Below are positions 17,248 through 26,808 of a stretch of 64,000 nt of DNA, one piece after another; within the stretch, counting starts at the first letter, position 1, and each line of letters opens with the position of its first letter. The position numbers were made by a program, and so were the translations under genes. Location: assembly GCA_900466945.1 (NCBI GenBank), contig UBNV01000008.1, positions 1 to 64,000 on the forward strand. The letters are read 5' to 3'. Below the pieces are notes generated by a model, which did no database searches, was not told where the DNA came from, and worked only from the letters and a program-made list of their open reading frames with translations. Source of the DNA: Hyphomicrobiales bacterium (lineage in GTDB: Bacteria > Pseudomonadota > Alphaproteobacteria > Rhizobiales > Rhizobiaceae).

Positions 17248-18072
17248 ATGGCAGTGCTCGGCGTATCTGGAATGCAGTATTCGGGAGAAACCTTTCCCGA
17301 TGTTCGGATCGTTCTCGGAGAGGACTCCAACGTCTTCACCCAGATGATCAGTCAACGCCTCAAGGAACTGATGGGTGTCGATATCGAGATCTGCCGGACC
17401 TTCGAGGATCTGCAGATGGCCAACGAGCTCTCGGACGAACCTGTGAAGCTCGCGATCTCGAACATCAACCTGCCAGGTGCTGAAAACGGCGAAGCGCTCG
17501 AATATCTCATCGACTGCAACATCCCGACCGTCGTCTTTACCGGCACTTTCCAAGACGAGATGCGCGAGAAGCTGCTGGCCAAGGACATCGTCGACTACAT
17601 CCTCAAGGACAATATCTTTGCGGTCGAGATGCTGGCGGAATCGGTCTATCGCTTCCTCACCAATCATCGCCATCATGTACTCATCGTTGATGACAGCCCG
17701 ACAGCGCGTGCGCTTCTTTCGAGCCGTCTCCGCCGCTACAATTTCCGCGTCAGCCTGGCTGAGAGCGGTGCGAAGGCGATCGAGATCCTGAAGGCGAATT
17801 CGGATATCGGCCTTGTGGTCACCGACTACAACATGCCCGATATCGACGGTTTCGAGCTGACACGGCGCATCCGTTCCGTGCGCGGCTCGCACGAGCTTCG
17901 AATCATCGGCGTTTCGTCGTCGACAAACCGGCTGCTGTCGGCCCGTTTCCTGAAGGTGGGCGGCAACGACTTTATGCTGCGCCCGTTCATCGACGAGGAA
18001 TTCTACTGCCGAGTCAATCAGAACCTCGACACTCTGGTGCAGATTAAAGCTGCGCAAGCCCGCAAAAAATAG
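17248..18072 (+). CDS. Tandem double-receiver protein with a degenerate first receiver
   Basis: 274 residues, only two response-regulator receiver domains and no output domain. Receiver 1 (about 18-130) begins VRIVLGEDSNVF, but the residue at the phospho-acceptor place is Asn in LAISNINLPG where Asp is expected. Receiver 2 (about 148-265) is intact, with VDDSPTA, the acceptor Asp in VVTDYNMPDIDG and GVSSSTN. The start ATG after AAGGCAAGTC is preferred over an in-frame one at 17203. It is paired with the next gene, which has the same two receivers plus a GGDEF domain; the two may work in one phosphotransfer pathway. Confidence 0.85.
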   Translation: MAVLGVSGMQYSGETFPDVRIVLGEDSNVFTQMISQRLKELMGVDIEICRTFEDLQMANELSDEPVKLAISNINLPGAENGEALEYLIDCNIPTVVFTGTFQDEMREKLLAKDIVDYILKDNIFAVEMLAESVYRFLTNHRHHVLIVDDSPTARALLSSRLRRYNFRVSLAESGAKAIEILKANSDIGLVVTDYNMPDIDGFELTRRIRSVRGSHELRIIGVSSSTNRLLSARFLKVGGNDFMLRPFIDEEFYCRVNQNLDTLVQIKAAQARKK

Positions 18073-18158
18073 GTGCGACTTATAACCAACGACGCTAAGC
18101 TCCGGCCATTGGGGGGAGATCGCTTATTAAGCGGTCTCGGAAGAGTGGCAGGTAGTTT

Positions 18159-19481
18159 ATGTATTTTCCTGAACAGATTTATGCGCGCGAGCCGTCTATG
18201 CAGCGCGGTCGGGCGGAGCAGGGGCGGATACTGGTCATTGAGGATTCGCGGTCGCTGTCCTCGATCATGCGCCACAAACTCGAGACCGACTTCTCCTGCC
18301 AGGTAACCCAGTGCGCCTCGGCAGATGTCTTCAGGGAGGTCATGCAGGGCGGGCAAACTTTCGACGTGGCAGTCGTTGATCTCAACCTTCCGGGCGCCTC
18401 TGACGGTGAGGTTCTCGATGCCGTGATCGCCGAGGGCATTCCGGCCGTGGTCTTCACCGCCGATTTCAATCGGGACCTGCGCGAGCGACTGCTGCAGAAG
18501 GGCGTCGCCGACTACCACGTCAAGAACAACGAGCATGCGATTGATCTCGTCCTATCCTCGGTCATCAGGCTCTTGGGCAATCGCGATGTCGGTGTGCTCG
18601 TGGTCGATGATCTGCCGTCCGCGCGCACGATGCTGGCAGACCTTCTGCGGGTGCAGAAATTCCAGGTTTATGAAGCATCGACGGGCTACCAGGCGATGGA
18701 GATCCTCGCCCGTCAGCCGCATATCGAACTGGTCATCACCGACTATCATATGCCCGACATGGACGGTTACGAGCTGACACGGCGGATCCGGCGCGACCAC
18801 AGCAGCGATCGGCTTCGCATCATTGGGATTTCGTCATCTGCCGATCGGCTCCTCTCGGCAAGCTTCTTGAAGGCCGGCGCCAATGATTTCGTCTACAGGC
18901 CCTATGTCATCGAGGAACTACAGTGCCGGATCCAGCACAATATCGAGACTTTGGCGCAGCTCCAGCAACTGCGCGTGGCCGCCTTCTGTGACTATCTGAC
19001 GGGCTTGCCAAACCGGCGCTATTTCTTCGATGCGGGACCGGCACAGGTCGCCGGGCGGCTGGAGCGGGCAGAGCCCTGCTGCATCGCCATGCTCGATATC
19101 GACCATTTCAAGAAGCTCAACGATACCTACGGTCACGAGATCGGCGATCGTGTGCTGCAGGCCGTCGGTGCGAAGCTCGCGCGCCGGCTGGAAGGCAGTG
19201 GCCACCTGCTGGCGCGGCTCGGTGGCGAGGAATTCAGCGTGCTGATTCTGGGGCTCGATGTCGAGGCCGGTTCGGCGCTCTGCGAAACACTGCGCAGCGA
19301 TATCGAATCCCTGCGCGTTGCGCTGGACGATCAGGATCTGAACGTCACGATTTCTATCGGGCTGGCTGAAATCGCAGGACGCGAGAGCTTCAGCAACTAT
19401 CTGGCTGCTGCCGACCAGTTGCTCTATCTCGCCAAGAGCTATGGCCGTAATAGGGTCTATTCCGAGACCATGCTTTCCTGA
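18159..19481 (+). CDS. Diguanylate cyclase with two receiver domains (REC-REC-GGDEF)
   Basis: 440 residues. Receiver 1 begins RILVIEDSRSLSS, with acceptor Asp in VAVVDLNLPGASDG; receiver 2 has LVVDDLPSA and VITDYHMPDMDG; then a GGDEF domain with MLDIDHFKKLNDTYGH and the active-site GGEEF at residues 355-359. The layout is that of PleD. Phosphorylation is expected to control c-di-GMP synthesis. It is 86 bases after a double-receiver gene of parallel layout; the spacer holds a small CGCTTA/TAAGCG hairpin. No cognate kinase adjoins. Confidence 0.92.
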   Translation: MYFPEQIYAREPSMQRGRAEQGRILVIEDSRSLSSIMRHKLETDFSCQVTQCASADVFREVMQGGQTFDVAVVDLNLPGASDGEVLDAVIAEGIPAVVFTADFNRDLRERLLQKGVADYHVKNNEHAIDLVLSSVIRLLGNRDVGVLVVDDLPSARTMLADLLRVQKFQVYEASTGYQAMEILARQPHIELVITDYHMPDMDGYELTRRIRRDHSSDRLRIIGISSSADRLLSASFLKAGANDFVYRPYVIEELQCRIQHNIETLAQLQQLRVAAFCDYLTGLPNRRYFFDAGPAQVAGRLERAEPCCIAMLDIDHFKKLNDTYGHEIGDRVLQAVGAKLARRLEGSGHLLARLGGEEFSVLILGLDVEAGSALCETLRSDIESLRVALDDQDLNVTISIGLAEIAGRESFSNYLAAADQLLYLAKSYGRNRVYSETMLS

Positions 19482-19562
19482 GCCGACGCCGCATTCGGGC
19501 TCTGGTCCTGCCGGGTACAGGTCACTATATGTGTCCGACCTTCCGCAGACCGGAGTGCCCTC

Positions 19563-20489
19563 ATGGCCCCCATTATCTCCATTAATTCGCTCTCCAAGAC
19601 TTACTCCAACGGGTTCACGGCCTTGGACAATGTCAGTTTCGACATCGAAGAGGGCGAGATCCTTGCACTTCTCGGTCCGAACGGGGCCGGCAAGACGACG
19701 CTGATCTCGATCATCTGCGGCATCACCAATCCGAGCGGCGGGCAGGTGGCTGTGTCCGGCCATGACGTCGTCAAGGACTTCCGCCAGACCCGCGCCGAGA
19801 TCGGCCTCGTACCGCAGGAACTCACGACGGACATGTTCGAGACCGTCTTCAACACGGTCAGCTTTTCGCGCGGCCTGCACGGCAAGAAGCCCGACCCTGC
19901 CTATATCGACCAAGTCCTCAAGGATCTCAGCCTGTTCGACAAGCGTGACAACACGCTGCGGGAGCTGTCCGGAGGCATGAAACGGCGTGTGCTGATCGCC
20001 AAGGCGTTATCGCATCAGCCACGCATCCTGTTCCTCGACGAGCCGACGGCCGGCGTGGACGTCGCGCTGCGCAAGGACATGTGGCAGTTGGTCGAACGGC
20101 TGCGCAAGACGGGTGTCACGATCATCCTGACCACCCATTATATCGAAGAGGCACAGGAGATTGCCGACCGGGTCGGTATCATCAATAGGGGCAAGCTGCT
20201 GCTCGTCGAGGAAAAGAAGGCGCTGATGCGCAAGCTCGGGCGCAAGCAGCTGACAATCGAACTGCTCGAGCCAATCGGCGCCATTCCGACGAGCCTCGAC
20301 GGCTACGCGCTCACGCTTGGCGAAGGGGGCAAGGAGTTGGTCTACGACTATGACCTGGGAAGTGGAGACGGCGAGATTGCAAGGCTTCTGCTGGCGATCG
20401 ATGCAGCCAACCTTCGGTTCGACGACGTGTCGACCCGCCAGACTTCCCTCGAAGATATCTTCGTCTCGCTGATCGGAGAGGCCGCATGA
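19563..20489 (+). CDS. ABC-2 type exporter, ATP-binding protein (YadG-like)
   Basis: 308 residues, the length of E. coli YadG. Walker [10 protein letters not shown] near residue 40, signature LSGGMKRRV near residue 137, Walker [13 protein letters not shown], and a switch His in [10 protein letters not shown]. The last about 80 residues form a C-terminal extension common to this exporter group. The stop overlaps the permease start by four bases. Substrate unknown. Confidence 0.9.
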   Translation: MAPIISINSLSKTYSNGFTALDNVSFDIEEGEILALLGPNGAGKTTLISIICGITNPSGGQVAVSGHDVVKDFRQTRAEIGLVPQELTTDMFETVFNTVSFSRGLHGKKPDPAYIDQVLKDLSLFDKRDNTLRELSGGMKRRVLIAKALSHQPRILFLDEPTAGVDVALRKDMWQLVERLRKTGVTIILTTHYIEEAQEIADRVGIINRGKLLLVEEKKALMRKLGRKQLTIELLEPIGAIPTSLDGYALTLGEGGKELVYDYDLGSGDGEIARLLLAIDAANLRFDDVSTRQTSLEDIFVSLIGEAA

Positions 20490-21247
20490 ATACCGAAGCG
20501 ATCAAGTCCATTTACTTCTACGAAATGGCAAGGACCCGCCGCACCCTGTTGCAGAGCGTGATCTCGCCGGTCCTGTCGACCGCACTCTATTTCATCGTCT
20601 TTGGCGCAGCGGTCGGATCGCGTATGCAGGAAGTGGGGGGCGTCTCCTATGGCGGCTTCATCACACCCGGACTGATCATGCTGGCACTGATCACGCAGTG
20701 CATATCCAATGGGTCGGTCGGCATCTATTTCCCGAAATTTACCGGCACCATCTACGAGATCCTGTCGGCACCTATCGCCATGAGCGAAATCCTGATCGGT
20801 TATGTCGGGGCTGCGGCGACGAAGGGTATGATGATCGGCATCATCATCCTGTTCACCGCCATGTTCTTCGTCGATCTCCATATTGCGCATCCCGTGCTCA
20901 TGCTGGTGTTCATGGTGCTGACCGCGATCACCTTCAGCCTTGCCGGCTTCATCATCGGCATCCTGGCGAAGAATTTCGAGCAGTTGAATCTCGTACCGTC
21001 ACTGGTCGTACCGCCGCTGACCTTCCTCGGCGGAACCTTCTACTCGATCGACATGTTGCCGCCGTTCTGGCGTGCGGTCAGCCACCTCAATCCGGTTCTC
21101 TATCTCGTGAGCGGCTTCCGTTGGAGCTTTTTCGAGGTTTCGGACGTGCATCCGATGATCAGCGTCGCAATGATAGGTATCTTTCTGGCGACTTGCCTTG
21201 GGTTCCTCGTCTGGATCTTCAAGACCGGATACAAGCTCCGTTCTTGA
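20486..21247 (+). CDS. ABC-2 type exporter, permease (YadH/NodJ-like)
   Basis: 253 residues with six predicted membrane helices; [18 protein letters not shown] and [17 protein letters not shown] match the ABC-2 permease signature. It pairs with the ATPase gene that it overlaps (ATGA). NodJ and YadH belong to the same superfamily; nodulation specificity is not indicated since no nod genes adjoin. Confidence 0.9.
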   Translation: MNTEAIKSIYFYEMARTRRTLLQSVISPVLSTALYFIVFGAAVGSRMQEVGGVSYGGFITPGLIMLALITQCISNGSVGIYFPKFTGTIYEILSAPIAMSEILIGYVGAAATKGMMIGIIILFTAMFFVDLHIAHPVLMLVFMVLTAITFSLAGFIIGILAKNFEQLNLVPSLVVPPLTFLGGTFYSIDMLPPFWRAVSHLNPVLYLVSGFRWSFFEVSDVHPMISVAMIGIFLATCLGFLVWIFKTGYKLRS

Positions 21248-21254
21248 GCGACGG

Positions 21255-21953
21255 TCAGTCGCGCAGCCTGAGTTCGTCCGTCTGCATCTGCATCGAACTC
21301 AGCGTCGACAGGAAGCTCATGCCGAGAAGGCTCTGGTCGAGCAGGCCTTCTTCCAGGACCACGGCTTCCACATTGGTGCGCACGATCGATCCGAGCCTGA
21401 TTTCCGGGATGCGCAAAGGGGCCGCGGACGCGCGCCCGTTTGCCGTCAGCACGGTGCGCGTGAAGCTGAGGTCGCCGGGATCGATGCCCATGCGCATGGC
21501 GTCCTCGTAGCGGAGGGCAACCGAACTCGCTCCGGTGTCGATGAGTACCGGCACTGAAACCGGGCCCATGCCGACGGATGTTTCGAAATGTCCGCCAAGG
21601 GTCTTATGGAGCACCACTTCGGCGCGACCGTCCGCGGTCGTCACGGTCACCGCGCGTCCGGGCATGAGGCCGGCGAGAACCCGCTCGCCGATGCTTTGGA
21701 AGTCGCCACGATAGAGGTAGCCGGTGACGAGGGCGAGCGCGATCAAGACCCAGATCGCCATCTGCCGCAGGCTCTGGCCAAGATTGCGCCGGCCAAGCAC
21801 GATTCCGGCGGAGATCATCAGCAGGATCGGAAGCGCCACGACCATGCGTCCGAAGTCCTCATTGTCGACGCCGAAACTCTGTCCGCTTTCGTGATTAAAG
21901 ACGAGAATGCCGAGACCGATGGCAAGAATGGCGAGGCCGATAATGAAGCGCAT
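21255..21953 (-). CDS. Membrane-anchored retropepsin-like aspartic protease
   Basis: 232 residues. Two or three N-terminal hydrophobic helices (IIGLAILAIGLGILVF, then VVALPILLMISAGIVL and IWVLIALALVTGYLY), then a clan AA aspartic protease domain with the catalytic motif DTGAS at residues 139-143 and the second-half hydrophobic motif QSLLGMSFL. Such proteins carry a single catalytic Asp per chain and are thought to act as dimers. The start overlaps the stop of the DUF1289 gene (TGATG), so the two are coupled. The natural substrate is not known. Confidence 0.85.
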   Translation of the reverse strand: MRFIIGLAILAIGLGILVFNHESGQSFGVDNEDFGRMVVALPILLMISAGIVLGRRNLGQSLRQMAIWVLIALALVTGYLYRGDFQSIGERVLAGLMPGRAVTVTTADGRAEVVLHKTLGGHFETSVGMGPVSVPVLIDTGASSVALRYEDAMRMGIDPGDLSFTRTVLTANGRASAAPLRIPEIRLGSIVRTNVEAVVLEEGLLDQSLLGMSFLSTLSSMQMQTDELRLRD

Positions 21954-22174
21954 CAGCCGCCCTCGCGCTCGCGCACCATGCGGGTGCGGCGCGTCTCGCG
22001 GCGCGGCTTGCGCTCGACATTTTCGAGGCGGGCGGGAAGTTCGGCCATGATGGTTCGGCGCTCGAGGCTGGTATAGGTCGTCCACAACCCAATCTCGTCG
22101 CGCGTGCGTCCGCAGCCGAAGCAGAGGCCGGTCTTGTCATCGATCGAACAGATGAGAATGCAGGGGGATTCCAT
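21953..22174 (-). CDS. DUF1289 family protein with a Cys cluster
   Basis: 73 residues. The N-terminal MESPCILICSIDDKTGLCFG followed by CGR gives four Cys (CxxxC ... CxxC), the hallmark of DUF1289 and a likely metal site. An Arg-rich C-terminal tail follows. The ATG at 22174 is chosen because it precedes this motif directly; a longer open frame upstream is not conserved-looking. It is co-translated with the aspartic protease. Function unknown. Confidence 0.85.
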   Translation of the reverse strand: MESPCILICSIDDKTGLCFGCGRTRDEIGLWTTYTSLERRTIMAELPARLENVERKPRRETRRTRMVREREGG

Positions 22175-22209
22175 CGCGAGCCCTTTGGTTTCGCTTCTAT
22201 ATCGGGTCT

Positions 22210-22995
22210 CTAAACTATGATGGCAAGGGTGAGCAGGAAGGCGATCTCGCAGAGTTGTTGGCTGGCCCCGATCGTGTCGCCCGTATGGCCTTCGAGCCGC
22301 TTGCGGCAATGGGTTGTGAAGACGAAAACAGCTGCCAATCCGAATGCACAGGCCAGAAACCAGCCGTGGAACGGCAGCGTAAAGATGCAAAGTGCGACCG
22401 TGACCGCCACGCCCAGGGCATATGCTGTCCTCGTCGCCTCAGTGTCGGGCGTTCCAGCCGAGGCGGCCACACCATCCGTACGCGCCGAGGGCAGGGACGA
22501 CCAGTGCCAGACCAGCAGCGTCCGAGATAGGACCGCTGCTGCCAGCCATGATAATACGGCGGCGAGTGGAGGCAGTGCTTCGAGCAGAATGGTGAGGGAT
22601 GCAATACGGACTGCAACCGAGAGGATCAGGGCCAGCGCCCCATAGGTGCCGATGCGGCTATCCTTCATGATCGACATTGCCTTGTCGCGGCTGCCGCCGC
22701 CACCCAGACCATCGGCGGTATCGGACAGGCCATCCTCGTGCAGGGCGCCCGTCACCATGATCTGAACAGTTACGGTAGTGAGCGCCACAAGCACGGCTTC
22801 TGCTCCGGCGGCAGAGAGCATTCCGATCACAACGGCAGCTGGCAGGGCGATCACGAGACCGGCAAGGGGGAAGGCTGCAACGGTCTTGCTCAGGCTGCCG
22901 TCATGCCCGGCGAAATAGCGATCCGGCACGGGCAAGCGGCTCAGAAAGGAAATGGCGCGTGCCGTTTCCGTCAGAAGGTTGTCGACGACCTGCAT
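22210..22995 (-). CDS. cobS: Adenosylcobinamide-GDP ribazoletransferase (cobalamin synthase)
   Basis: 261 residues, an integral membrane enzyme with several helices. It joins adenosylcobinamide-GDP to alpha-ribazole in the last steps of cobalamin assembly (CobV in Pseudomonas denitrificans naming). Conserved motif: GALHEDGLSDTADGLGGG with the metal-binding acidic residues, then KDSRIGTYG. The ATG at 22995 gives the usual length. It is divergent from cobT, whose product feeds it; the 141-base spacer shows no cobalamin riboswitch features that I can recognise. Confidence 0.94.
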   Translation of the reverse strand: MQVVDNLLTETARAISFLSRLPVPDRYFAGHDGSLSKTVAAFPLAGLVIALPAAVVIGMLSAAGAEAVLVALTTVTVQIMVTGALHEDGLSDTADGLGGGGSRDKAMSIMKDSRIGTYGALALILSVAVRIASLTILLEALPPLAAVLSWLAAAVLSRTLLVWHWSSLPSARTDGVAASAGTPDTEATRTAYALGVAVTVALCIFTLPFHGWFLACAFGLAAVFVFTTHCRKRLEGHTGDTIGASQQLCEIAFLLTLAIIV

Positions 22996-23136
22996 GATCC
23001 CCGTTTTCCGTATTTCAGCATTCCGTTGTGTCCTCGACCACCTGCGTCGTTTTTTGAGTTGAGCGGCACGGGTCGGGTCAGTATGAGAGAGGCCACAAAG
23101 CCTGATTTGCTGGAAGAATACAAGGAAGCCTGATCC

Positions 23137-24159
23137 ATGAGCGTCACCGGCCTGCCATTCGACGATTTTCGCGCCCTGTTGCGCGACCTGCCGGGACCTC
23201 ATACCGCATCGCTGGTCGCTGCGCGCGAGCGTGACAAGCAACTGACCAAGCCGCCGGGCGCACTTGGTCGTCTCGAAGAGATCGCCATGTGGCTCGCCGC
23301 CTGGAGCGGCCGTGCGCCGGCGGTCAACCGACCGCTGGTCGCGATCTTCGCCGGCAATCACGGCGTGACGAAACACGGCATCACACCTTTCCCGCCCTCT
23401 GTCACCCAGCAGATGGTCGAGAACTTTGCCGCCGGCGGTGCTGCGATCAACCAGATCTGCGTGACGCATGATCTGGGCCTCAAGATCTTCGATCTCGCGC
23501 TCGATTACCCCACGGGTGACATTACCTGCGAGCCAGCGCTCTCCGAGCGCGATTGTGCTGCGACCATGGCATTCGGCATGGAGGCAATCGCCGGCGGCAC
23601 CGACCTGCTCTGCATCGGCGAGATGGGGATCGGCAACACCACGATCGCCGCTGCGATCAACCTCGCGCTTTATGGCGGCGAGGCGGAAGACTGGGTCGGA
23701 CCGGGCACCGGTTCCGAAGGCGACGTCCTGGCGCGCAAGGTGGCGGCCGTGAAGCAGGCTGTCGCCTTCCACCAGGAGCATCTGTCGGACCCGCTGGAAG
23801 TGTTGCGTCGTCTCGGTGGTCGCGAGATCGCCGCCATGGCAGGCGCCATTCTGGCTGCTCGCATGGAGAAGATCCCGGTCCTGATTGACGGTTATGTGGC
23901 GACTGCCGCAGCCTCGATCCTGAAGGCTGCCAATCCGTCGGCGCTCGATCATTGCCTGATCGGCCATGTGTCTGGTGAGCCGGGCCATCTGCGTGCGATC
24001 GAACGCCTCGGCAAGACGCCGCTTCTGGCACTCGGCATGCGGCTCGGCGAAGGCACTGGTGCTGCTCTTGCGGCCGGCATCGTCAAGGCTGCGGCTGCCT
24101 GCCATTCCGGCATGGCCACCTTCGATCAGGCGGGGGTATCCAACAAGTCGCATGCGTGA
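23137..24159 (+). CDS. cobT: Nicotinate-nucleotide:dimethylbenzimidazole phosphoribosyltransferase
   Basis: 340 residues (CobU in Pseudomonas denitrificans naming). It makes alpha-ribazole phosphate, the lower-ligand precursor of cobalamin. Motifs: [11 protein letters not shown] near residue 38, [21 protein letters not shown], and [12 protein letters not shown] with the presumed catalytic Glu near the C-terminus. It is divergent from cobS and overlaps dgkA by eight bases. Confidence 0.95.
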   Translation: MSVTGLPFDDFRALLRDLPGPHTASLVAARERDKQLTKPPGALGRLEEIAMWLAAWSGRAPAVNRPLVAIFAGNHGVTKHGITPFPPSVTQQMVENFAAGGAAINQICVTHDLGLKIFDLALDYPTGDITCEPALSERDCAATMAFGMEAIAGGTDLLCIGEMGIGNTTIAAAINLALYGGEAEDWVGPGTGSEGDVLARKVAAVKQAVAFHQEHLSDPLEVLRRLGGREIAAMAGAILAARMEKIPVLIDGYVATAAASILKAANPSALDHCLIGHVSGEPGHLRAIERLGKTPLLALGMRLGEGTGAALAAGIVKAAAACHSGMATFDQAGVSNKSHA

Positions 24160-24574
24160 TCGAAAGCCAAAGGGAATCGGTGCCGAGCCGCTCGCCTCCA
24201 CCGTCATCAAGAAGAAGACCGGCGTCGCGCATCTGTTCGCGGCTGCGCAATATTCGGCGCAGGGCTTCAAGCGCCTGATCCAGGAATCGGCCTTCCGGCA
24301 CGAATTGCTGGGCTTTGTCGGCGGGCTCGTCGTCTTCGCCGTGATCGGTGCGAGCCTGTTCGAATTCCTCGGCTTCATCGTGCTGATGATGCTGATGTTC
24401 TCGGTCGAAGCGTTGAATACGGCGATCGAGGAGTTGGTGGATCGCGTCTCGCCGGAAATCTCGACGGTCGGGCGAAACGCCAAGGATCTCGGCTCCTTCG
24501 CGGTCTTCTGCCTGATCATCGCCAATGCGGCATTTGCTGTCTATGTCGTGGTGAGCCGGTTGTCTCTCGCCTGA
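24152..24574 (+). CDS. dgkA: Diacylglycerol kinase (prokaryotic, membrane)
   Basis: 140 residues. The N-terminal amphipathic part is followed by three membrane helices; the active-site segment [15 protein letters not shown] carries the conserved Glu residues, and the later DLGSFAV segment is also conserved. It phosphorylates diacylglycerol or undecaprenol-like lipids with ATP, recycling lipid. Its start lies inside the end of cobT, so translation is coupled, although the functions are unrelated. It is about 20 residues longer at the N-terminus than E. coli DgkA. Confidence 0.9.
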   Translation: MRDRKPKGIGAEPLASTVIKKKTGVAHLFAAAQYSAQGFKRLIQESAFRHELLGFVGGLVVFAVIGASLFEFLGFIVLMMLMFSVEALNTAIEELVDRVSPEISTVGRNAKDLGSFAVFCLIIANAAFAVYVVVSRLSLA

Positions 24575-26137
24575 TCAGGCGAACTGCCGGCGGCGCGGCT
24601 CGACGGCCTTGACTTCGCTGATGGCGGGAAGACTTTCGAGGACACGGCTGGACGGCAGGATCGCAACCACTTCCGTGCCTTCGCGCAGCTTCGACTTCAG
24701 CTTGAACTCCCCGCCATGCTTGGCGAGGATCGCTTGAACGATCGGGAGCCCGAGGCCTGTTCCCTGTTCTGCACTCTTGATGGCGATTGAGCCCTGACCA
24801 AAGGCCGAGAGCACGACCGGGATTTCGTTTTCCGGGATGCCCGGACCATTGTCGCGGATCGAGACATATTGGCCGCCGCCCGCGGTCCAGCCGGCCTTTA
24901 CGACGATCTCGCCGCCGTGGGGGGTGAATTTCACGGCGTTCGACAGCAGGTTCAGGATGACCTGGCGCAGGGCCTTCTCATCAGCCCATAGTGACGGCAG
25001 GTCGCGTTCGAACTGTTCCTCGATGCTGATGTTTTTTGACTTGGCGCGTAGCTGGATCATGCCAATGCAATCCTCGGCCAGTTCCAGCAGTGACACACTT
25101 TCCTCGCTCAGCTCATATTTGCCGGCCTCGATGCGCGACAGGTCGAGGATCTCGTTGATCAATTCGAGCAGATGGCTGCCCGACCGGTGAATGTCACCGG
25201 CATATTCCTTGTAGAGCGGATTGTTCAGCGGCCCGAGCACTTCCGTCGCCATCACTTCGGAGAAGCCGAGGATAGCGTTCAGCGGCGTGCGGAGTTCGTG
25301 GGACATCGAGGCGAGGAAGCGCGATTTTGCCATGTTGGCTTCCTCTGCCCGACGGCGCGCCTCGTCCGAAAGGGATTTTGCCACCTCCAGTTCGGCAATC
25401 AGGTCGTCTTTTTCCGTCTGATAGGAAAGAAGTTTCAGATTGGCCTGATGCAGGCGGCTGGTGATGTAGATGAAGAAGATCAGGGCTGTCGTGAAGACGG
25501 CGGTCAGGCCGAGATCAAGAATGTTGCGGCCCGTGCCGGCCACATAGGTGAGCGCCACAACCGTTGGCAGGAAGCCGAACAGCACCGCTTGACGGAGAAG
25601 CATGCTGGCCATGGCGGCTATCGAAAGCGCCAGGAGTAGGACGGCGCCCTTATAGAAGATAAAGGCCGTCGGGTTGCAGCTGGCACAGTCCTGCAGGGCG
25701 AAGATCGCCCAGGACATGCCCATGGCGACTTGCGACAACAGCAGGAGGCGCCGCCATTTGTGCTGGTTGTCGACGGTGATCTCGTGCTTCGAGGCGCGCC
25801 GGACCAGCATGATGCCGATAGCATGCATGGTGAGCGCAAAGAGACCCCAGACGAGGAAGTGCGGTTGCGCGGTGAAATAGGCCCCGGAGGCGGCGATCAG
25901 GAGCGTGATGAGCGGGATGACGGCGGCGCCCTGCAGGGATGCTGCCACATGCATGCCGAGCATCTCGACATCGAAGGCCGGCGATGAGCCCTGCGGAGAC
26001 TGCAGTCGCTCCCGGGTTGCGCGGACGGCACGTGTCGTTGCCCTGTTGCGCGAGCTGCGCGTCAGGTCCAGAACATTTTTGTCCGCCGATGTGTCTACGC
26101 CGTTACTCATTGCGTTGCAGTCTTCCGCGCCTTGCAT
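24575..26137 (-). CDS. Membrane sensor histidine kinase (PleC/PdhS-like H-box)
   Basis: 520 residues. An N-terminal cytosolic tail of about 65 residues, then about five or six membrane helices (70-225), a coiled linker, the dimerisation domain with phosphorylatable H280 in FLASMSHELRTPLNAI, and a HATPase domain with N box (ILNLLSNAVKFTP), G1 (DNGPGIP) and G2 (GTGLGLPIV). The H-box and the following GPLNNPLYKEYAGDIHRSG resemble the DivJ/PleC/PdhS group that acts on DivK/PleD in alphaproteobacteria. A start at 26110 is also possible. No response regulator adjoins; the receiver proteins at 17248-19481 are the nearest candidates. Confidence 0.9.
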   Translation of the reverse strand: MQGAEDCNAMSNGVDTSADKNVLDLTRSSRNRATTRAVRATRERLQSPQGSSPAFDVEMLGMHVAASLQGAAVIPLITLLIAASGAYFTAQPHFLVWGLFALTMHAIGIMLVRRASKHEITVDNQHKWRRLLLLSQVAMGMSWAIFALQDCASCNPTAFIFYKGAVLLLALSIAAMASMLLRQAVLFGFLPTVVALTYVAGTGRNILDLGLTAVFTTALIFFIYITSRLHQANLKLLSYQTEKDDLIAELEVAKSLSDEARRRAEEANMAKSRFLASMSHELRTPLNAILGFSEVMATEVLGPLNNPLYKEYAGDIHRSGSHLLELINEILDLSRIEAGKYELSEESVSLLELAEDCIGMIQLRAKSKNISIEEQFERDLPSLWADEKALRQVILNLLSNAVKFTPHGGEIVVKAGWTAGGGQYVSIRDNGPGIPENEIPVVLSAFGQGSIAIKSAEQGTGLGLPIVQAILAKHGGEFKLKSKLREGTEVVAILPSSRVLESLPAISEVKAVEPRRRQFA

Positions 26138-26217
26138 GAACCCTAGCGGCGAATTCTTAAGAAGATCCTGTCTTGGAAGGATTTGTTTGCCATGTGTGAA
26201 AAGGATTCGTTCTTGAA

Positions 26218-26802
26218 GTGGGTTGGAATGTGACGAGGATTGTTCGACGCCTGCGCGATGCGCTTGTCGGGCTCGCCATGCTCGCGCTTGCTCTTCTGAT
26301 CATCGCCAAACTGGAGAACGAGCAGACCTGGCGGTTCAGCGGCCCTTTCCTTGCGGTCGATGGAGACACGCTGGTGGTCGAAGGTGAGCGTTTGAGGCTG
26401 GAAGGGATCGATGCTCCGGAACTCGGGCAGACCTGTACACCGTCCGTGGGTGGATCTTATGCCTGCGGAACCGACGCCCGGCAGACCCTGGCGGATCTGA
26501 TCAAGGGCGGAGACTGGGAATGTCTCGGAACGGGTCGCGACCGCTACGAGCGTTTCCTCGTCACCTGCCGACGCGGCCTCGACGATCTTGGCAGTCTCCT
26601 GGTCCGTTCAGGTTCGGCTGTCGCGGACGGCCGTTACTTGGCGGAGGAGGGGATGGCGCGGCGGGACGGGAAGGGGATCTGGGGCGGTGCGTTCGAGCGT
26701 CCCTCGGACTGGCGGCGGATGCAAAAGCTCGAGGACGTGGAACAGGTGGCTTGGCTCCGGACGTTGCTACCCCGTTGGATCGTGAACTGGTTCGAGGAAT
26801 GA
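26218..26802 (+). CDS. Membrane-anchored thermonuclease (SNase) family protein
   Basis: 194 residues with a GTG start. One hydrophobic anchor or signal (ALVGLAMLALALLIIAKL), then an SNase-like domain: VDGDTLVV, LRLEGIDAPELGQ with the Arg and Glu expected at the active site, and DRYERFLVTC with the second Arg. It is likely an exported nuclease facing the periplasm. The start is uncertain (26218 or 26230). It is followed six bases later by a glycosylase-like gene. Confidence 0.8.
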   Translation: MGWNVTRIVRRLRDALVGLAMLALALLIIAKLENEQTWRFSGPFLAVDGDTLVVEGERLRLEGIDAPELGQTCTPSVGGSYACGTDARQTLADLIKGGDWECLGTGRDRYERFLVTCRRGLDDLGSLLVRSGSAVADGRYLAEEGMARRDGKGIWGGAFERPSDWRRMQKLEDVEQVAWLRTLLPRWIVNWFEE

Positions 26803-26808
26803 TTGAGA

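Noticed and set aside
20486..21247. NodJ (nodulation factor export permease)
   Set aside because: The ABC-2 permease family is shared, but no nodulation genes adjoin; a YadH-like call is safer.
22996..23136. Cobalamin riboswitch between cobS and cobT
   Set aside because: Neither the B12-box consensus nor the long stem structure is visible in the 141 bases.
22996..24525. Upstream extension of cobS to a 771-codon frame
   Set aside because: The extension runs antisense through all of cobT and most of dgkA; the cobS start at 22995 gives the normal length.
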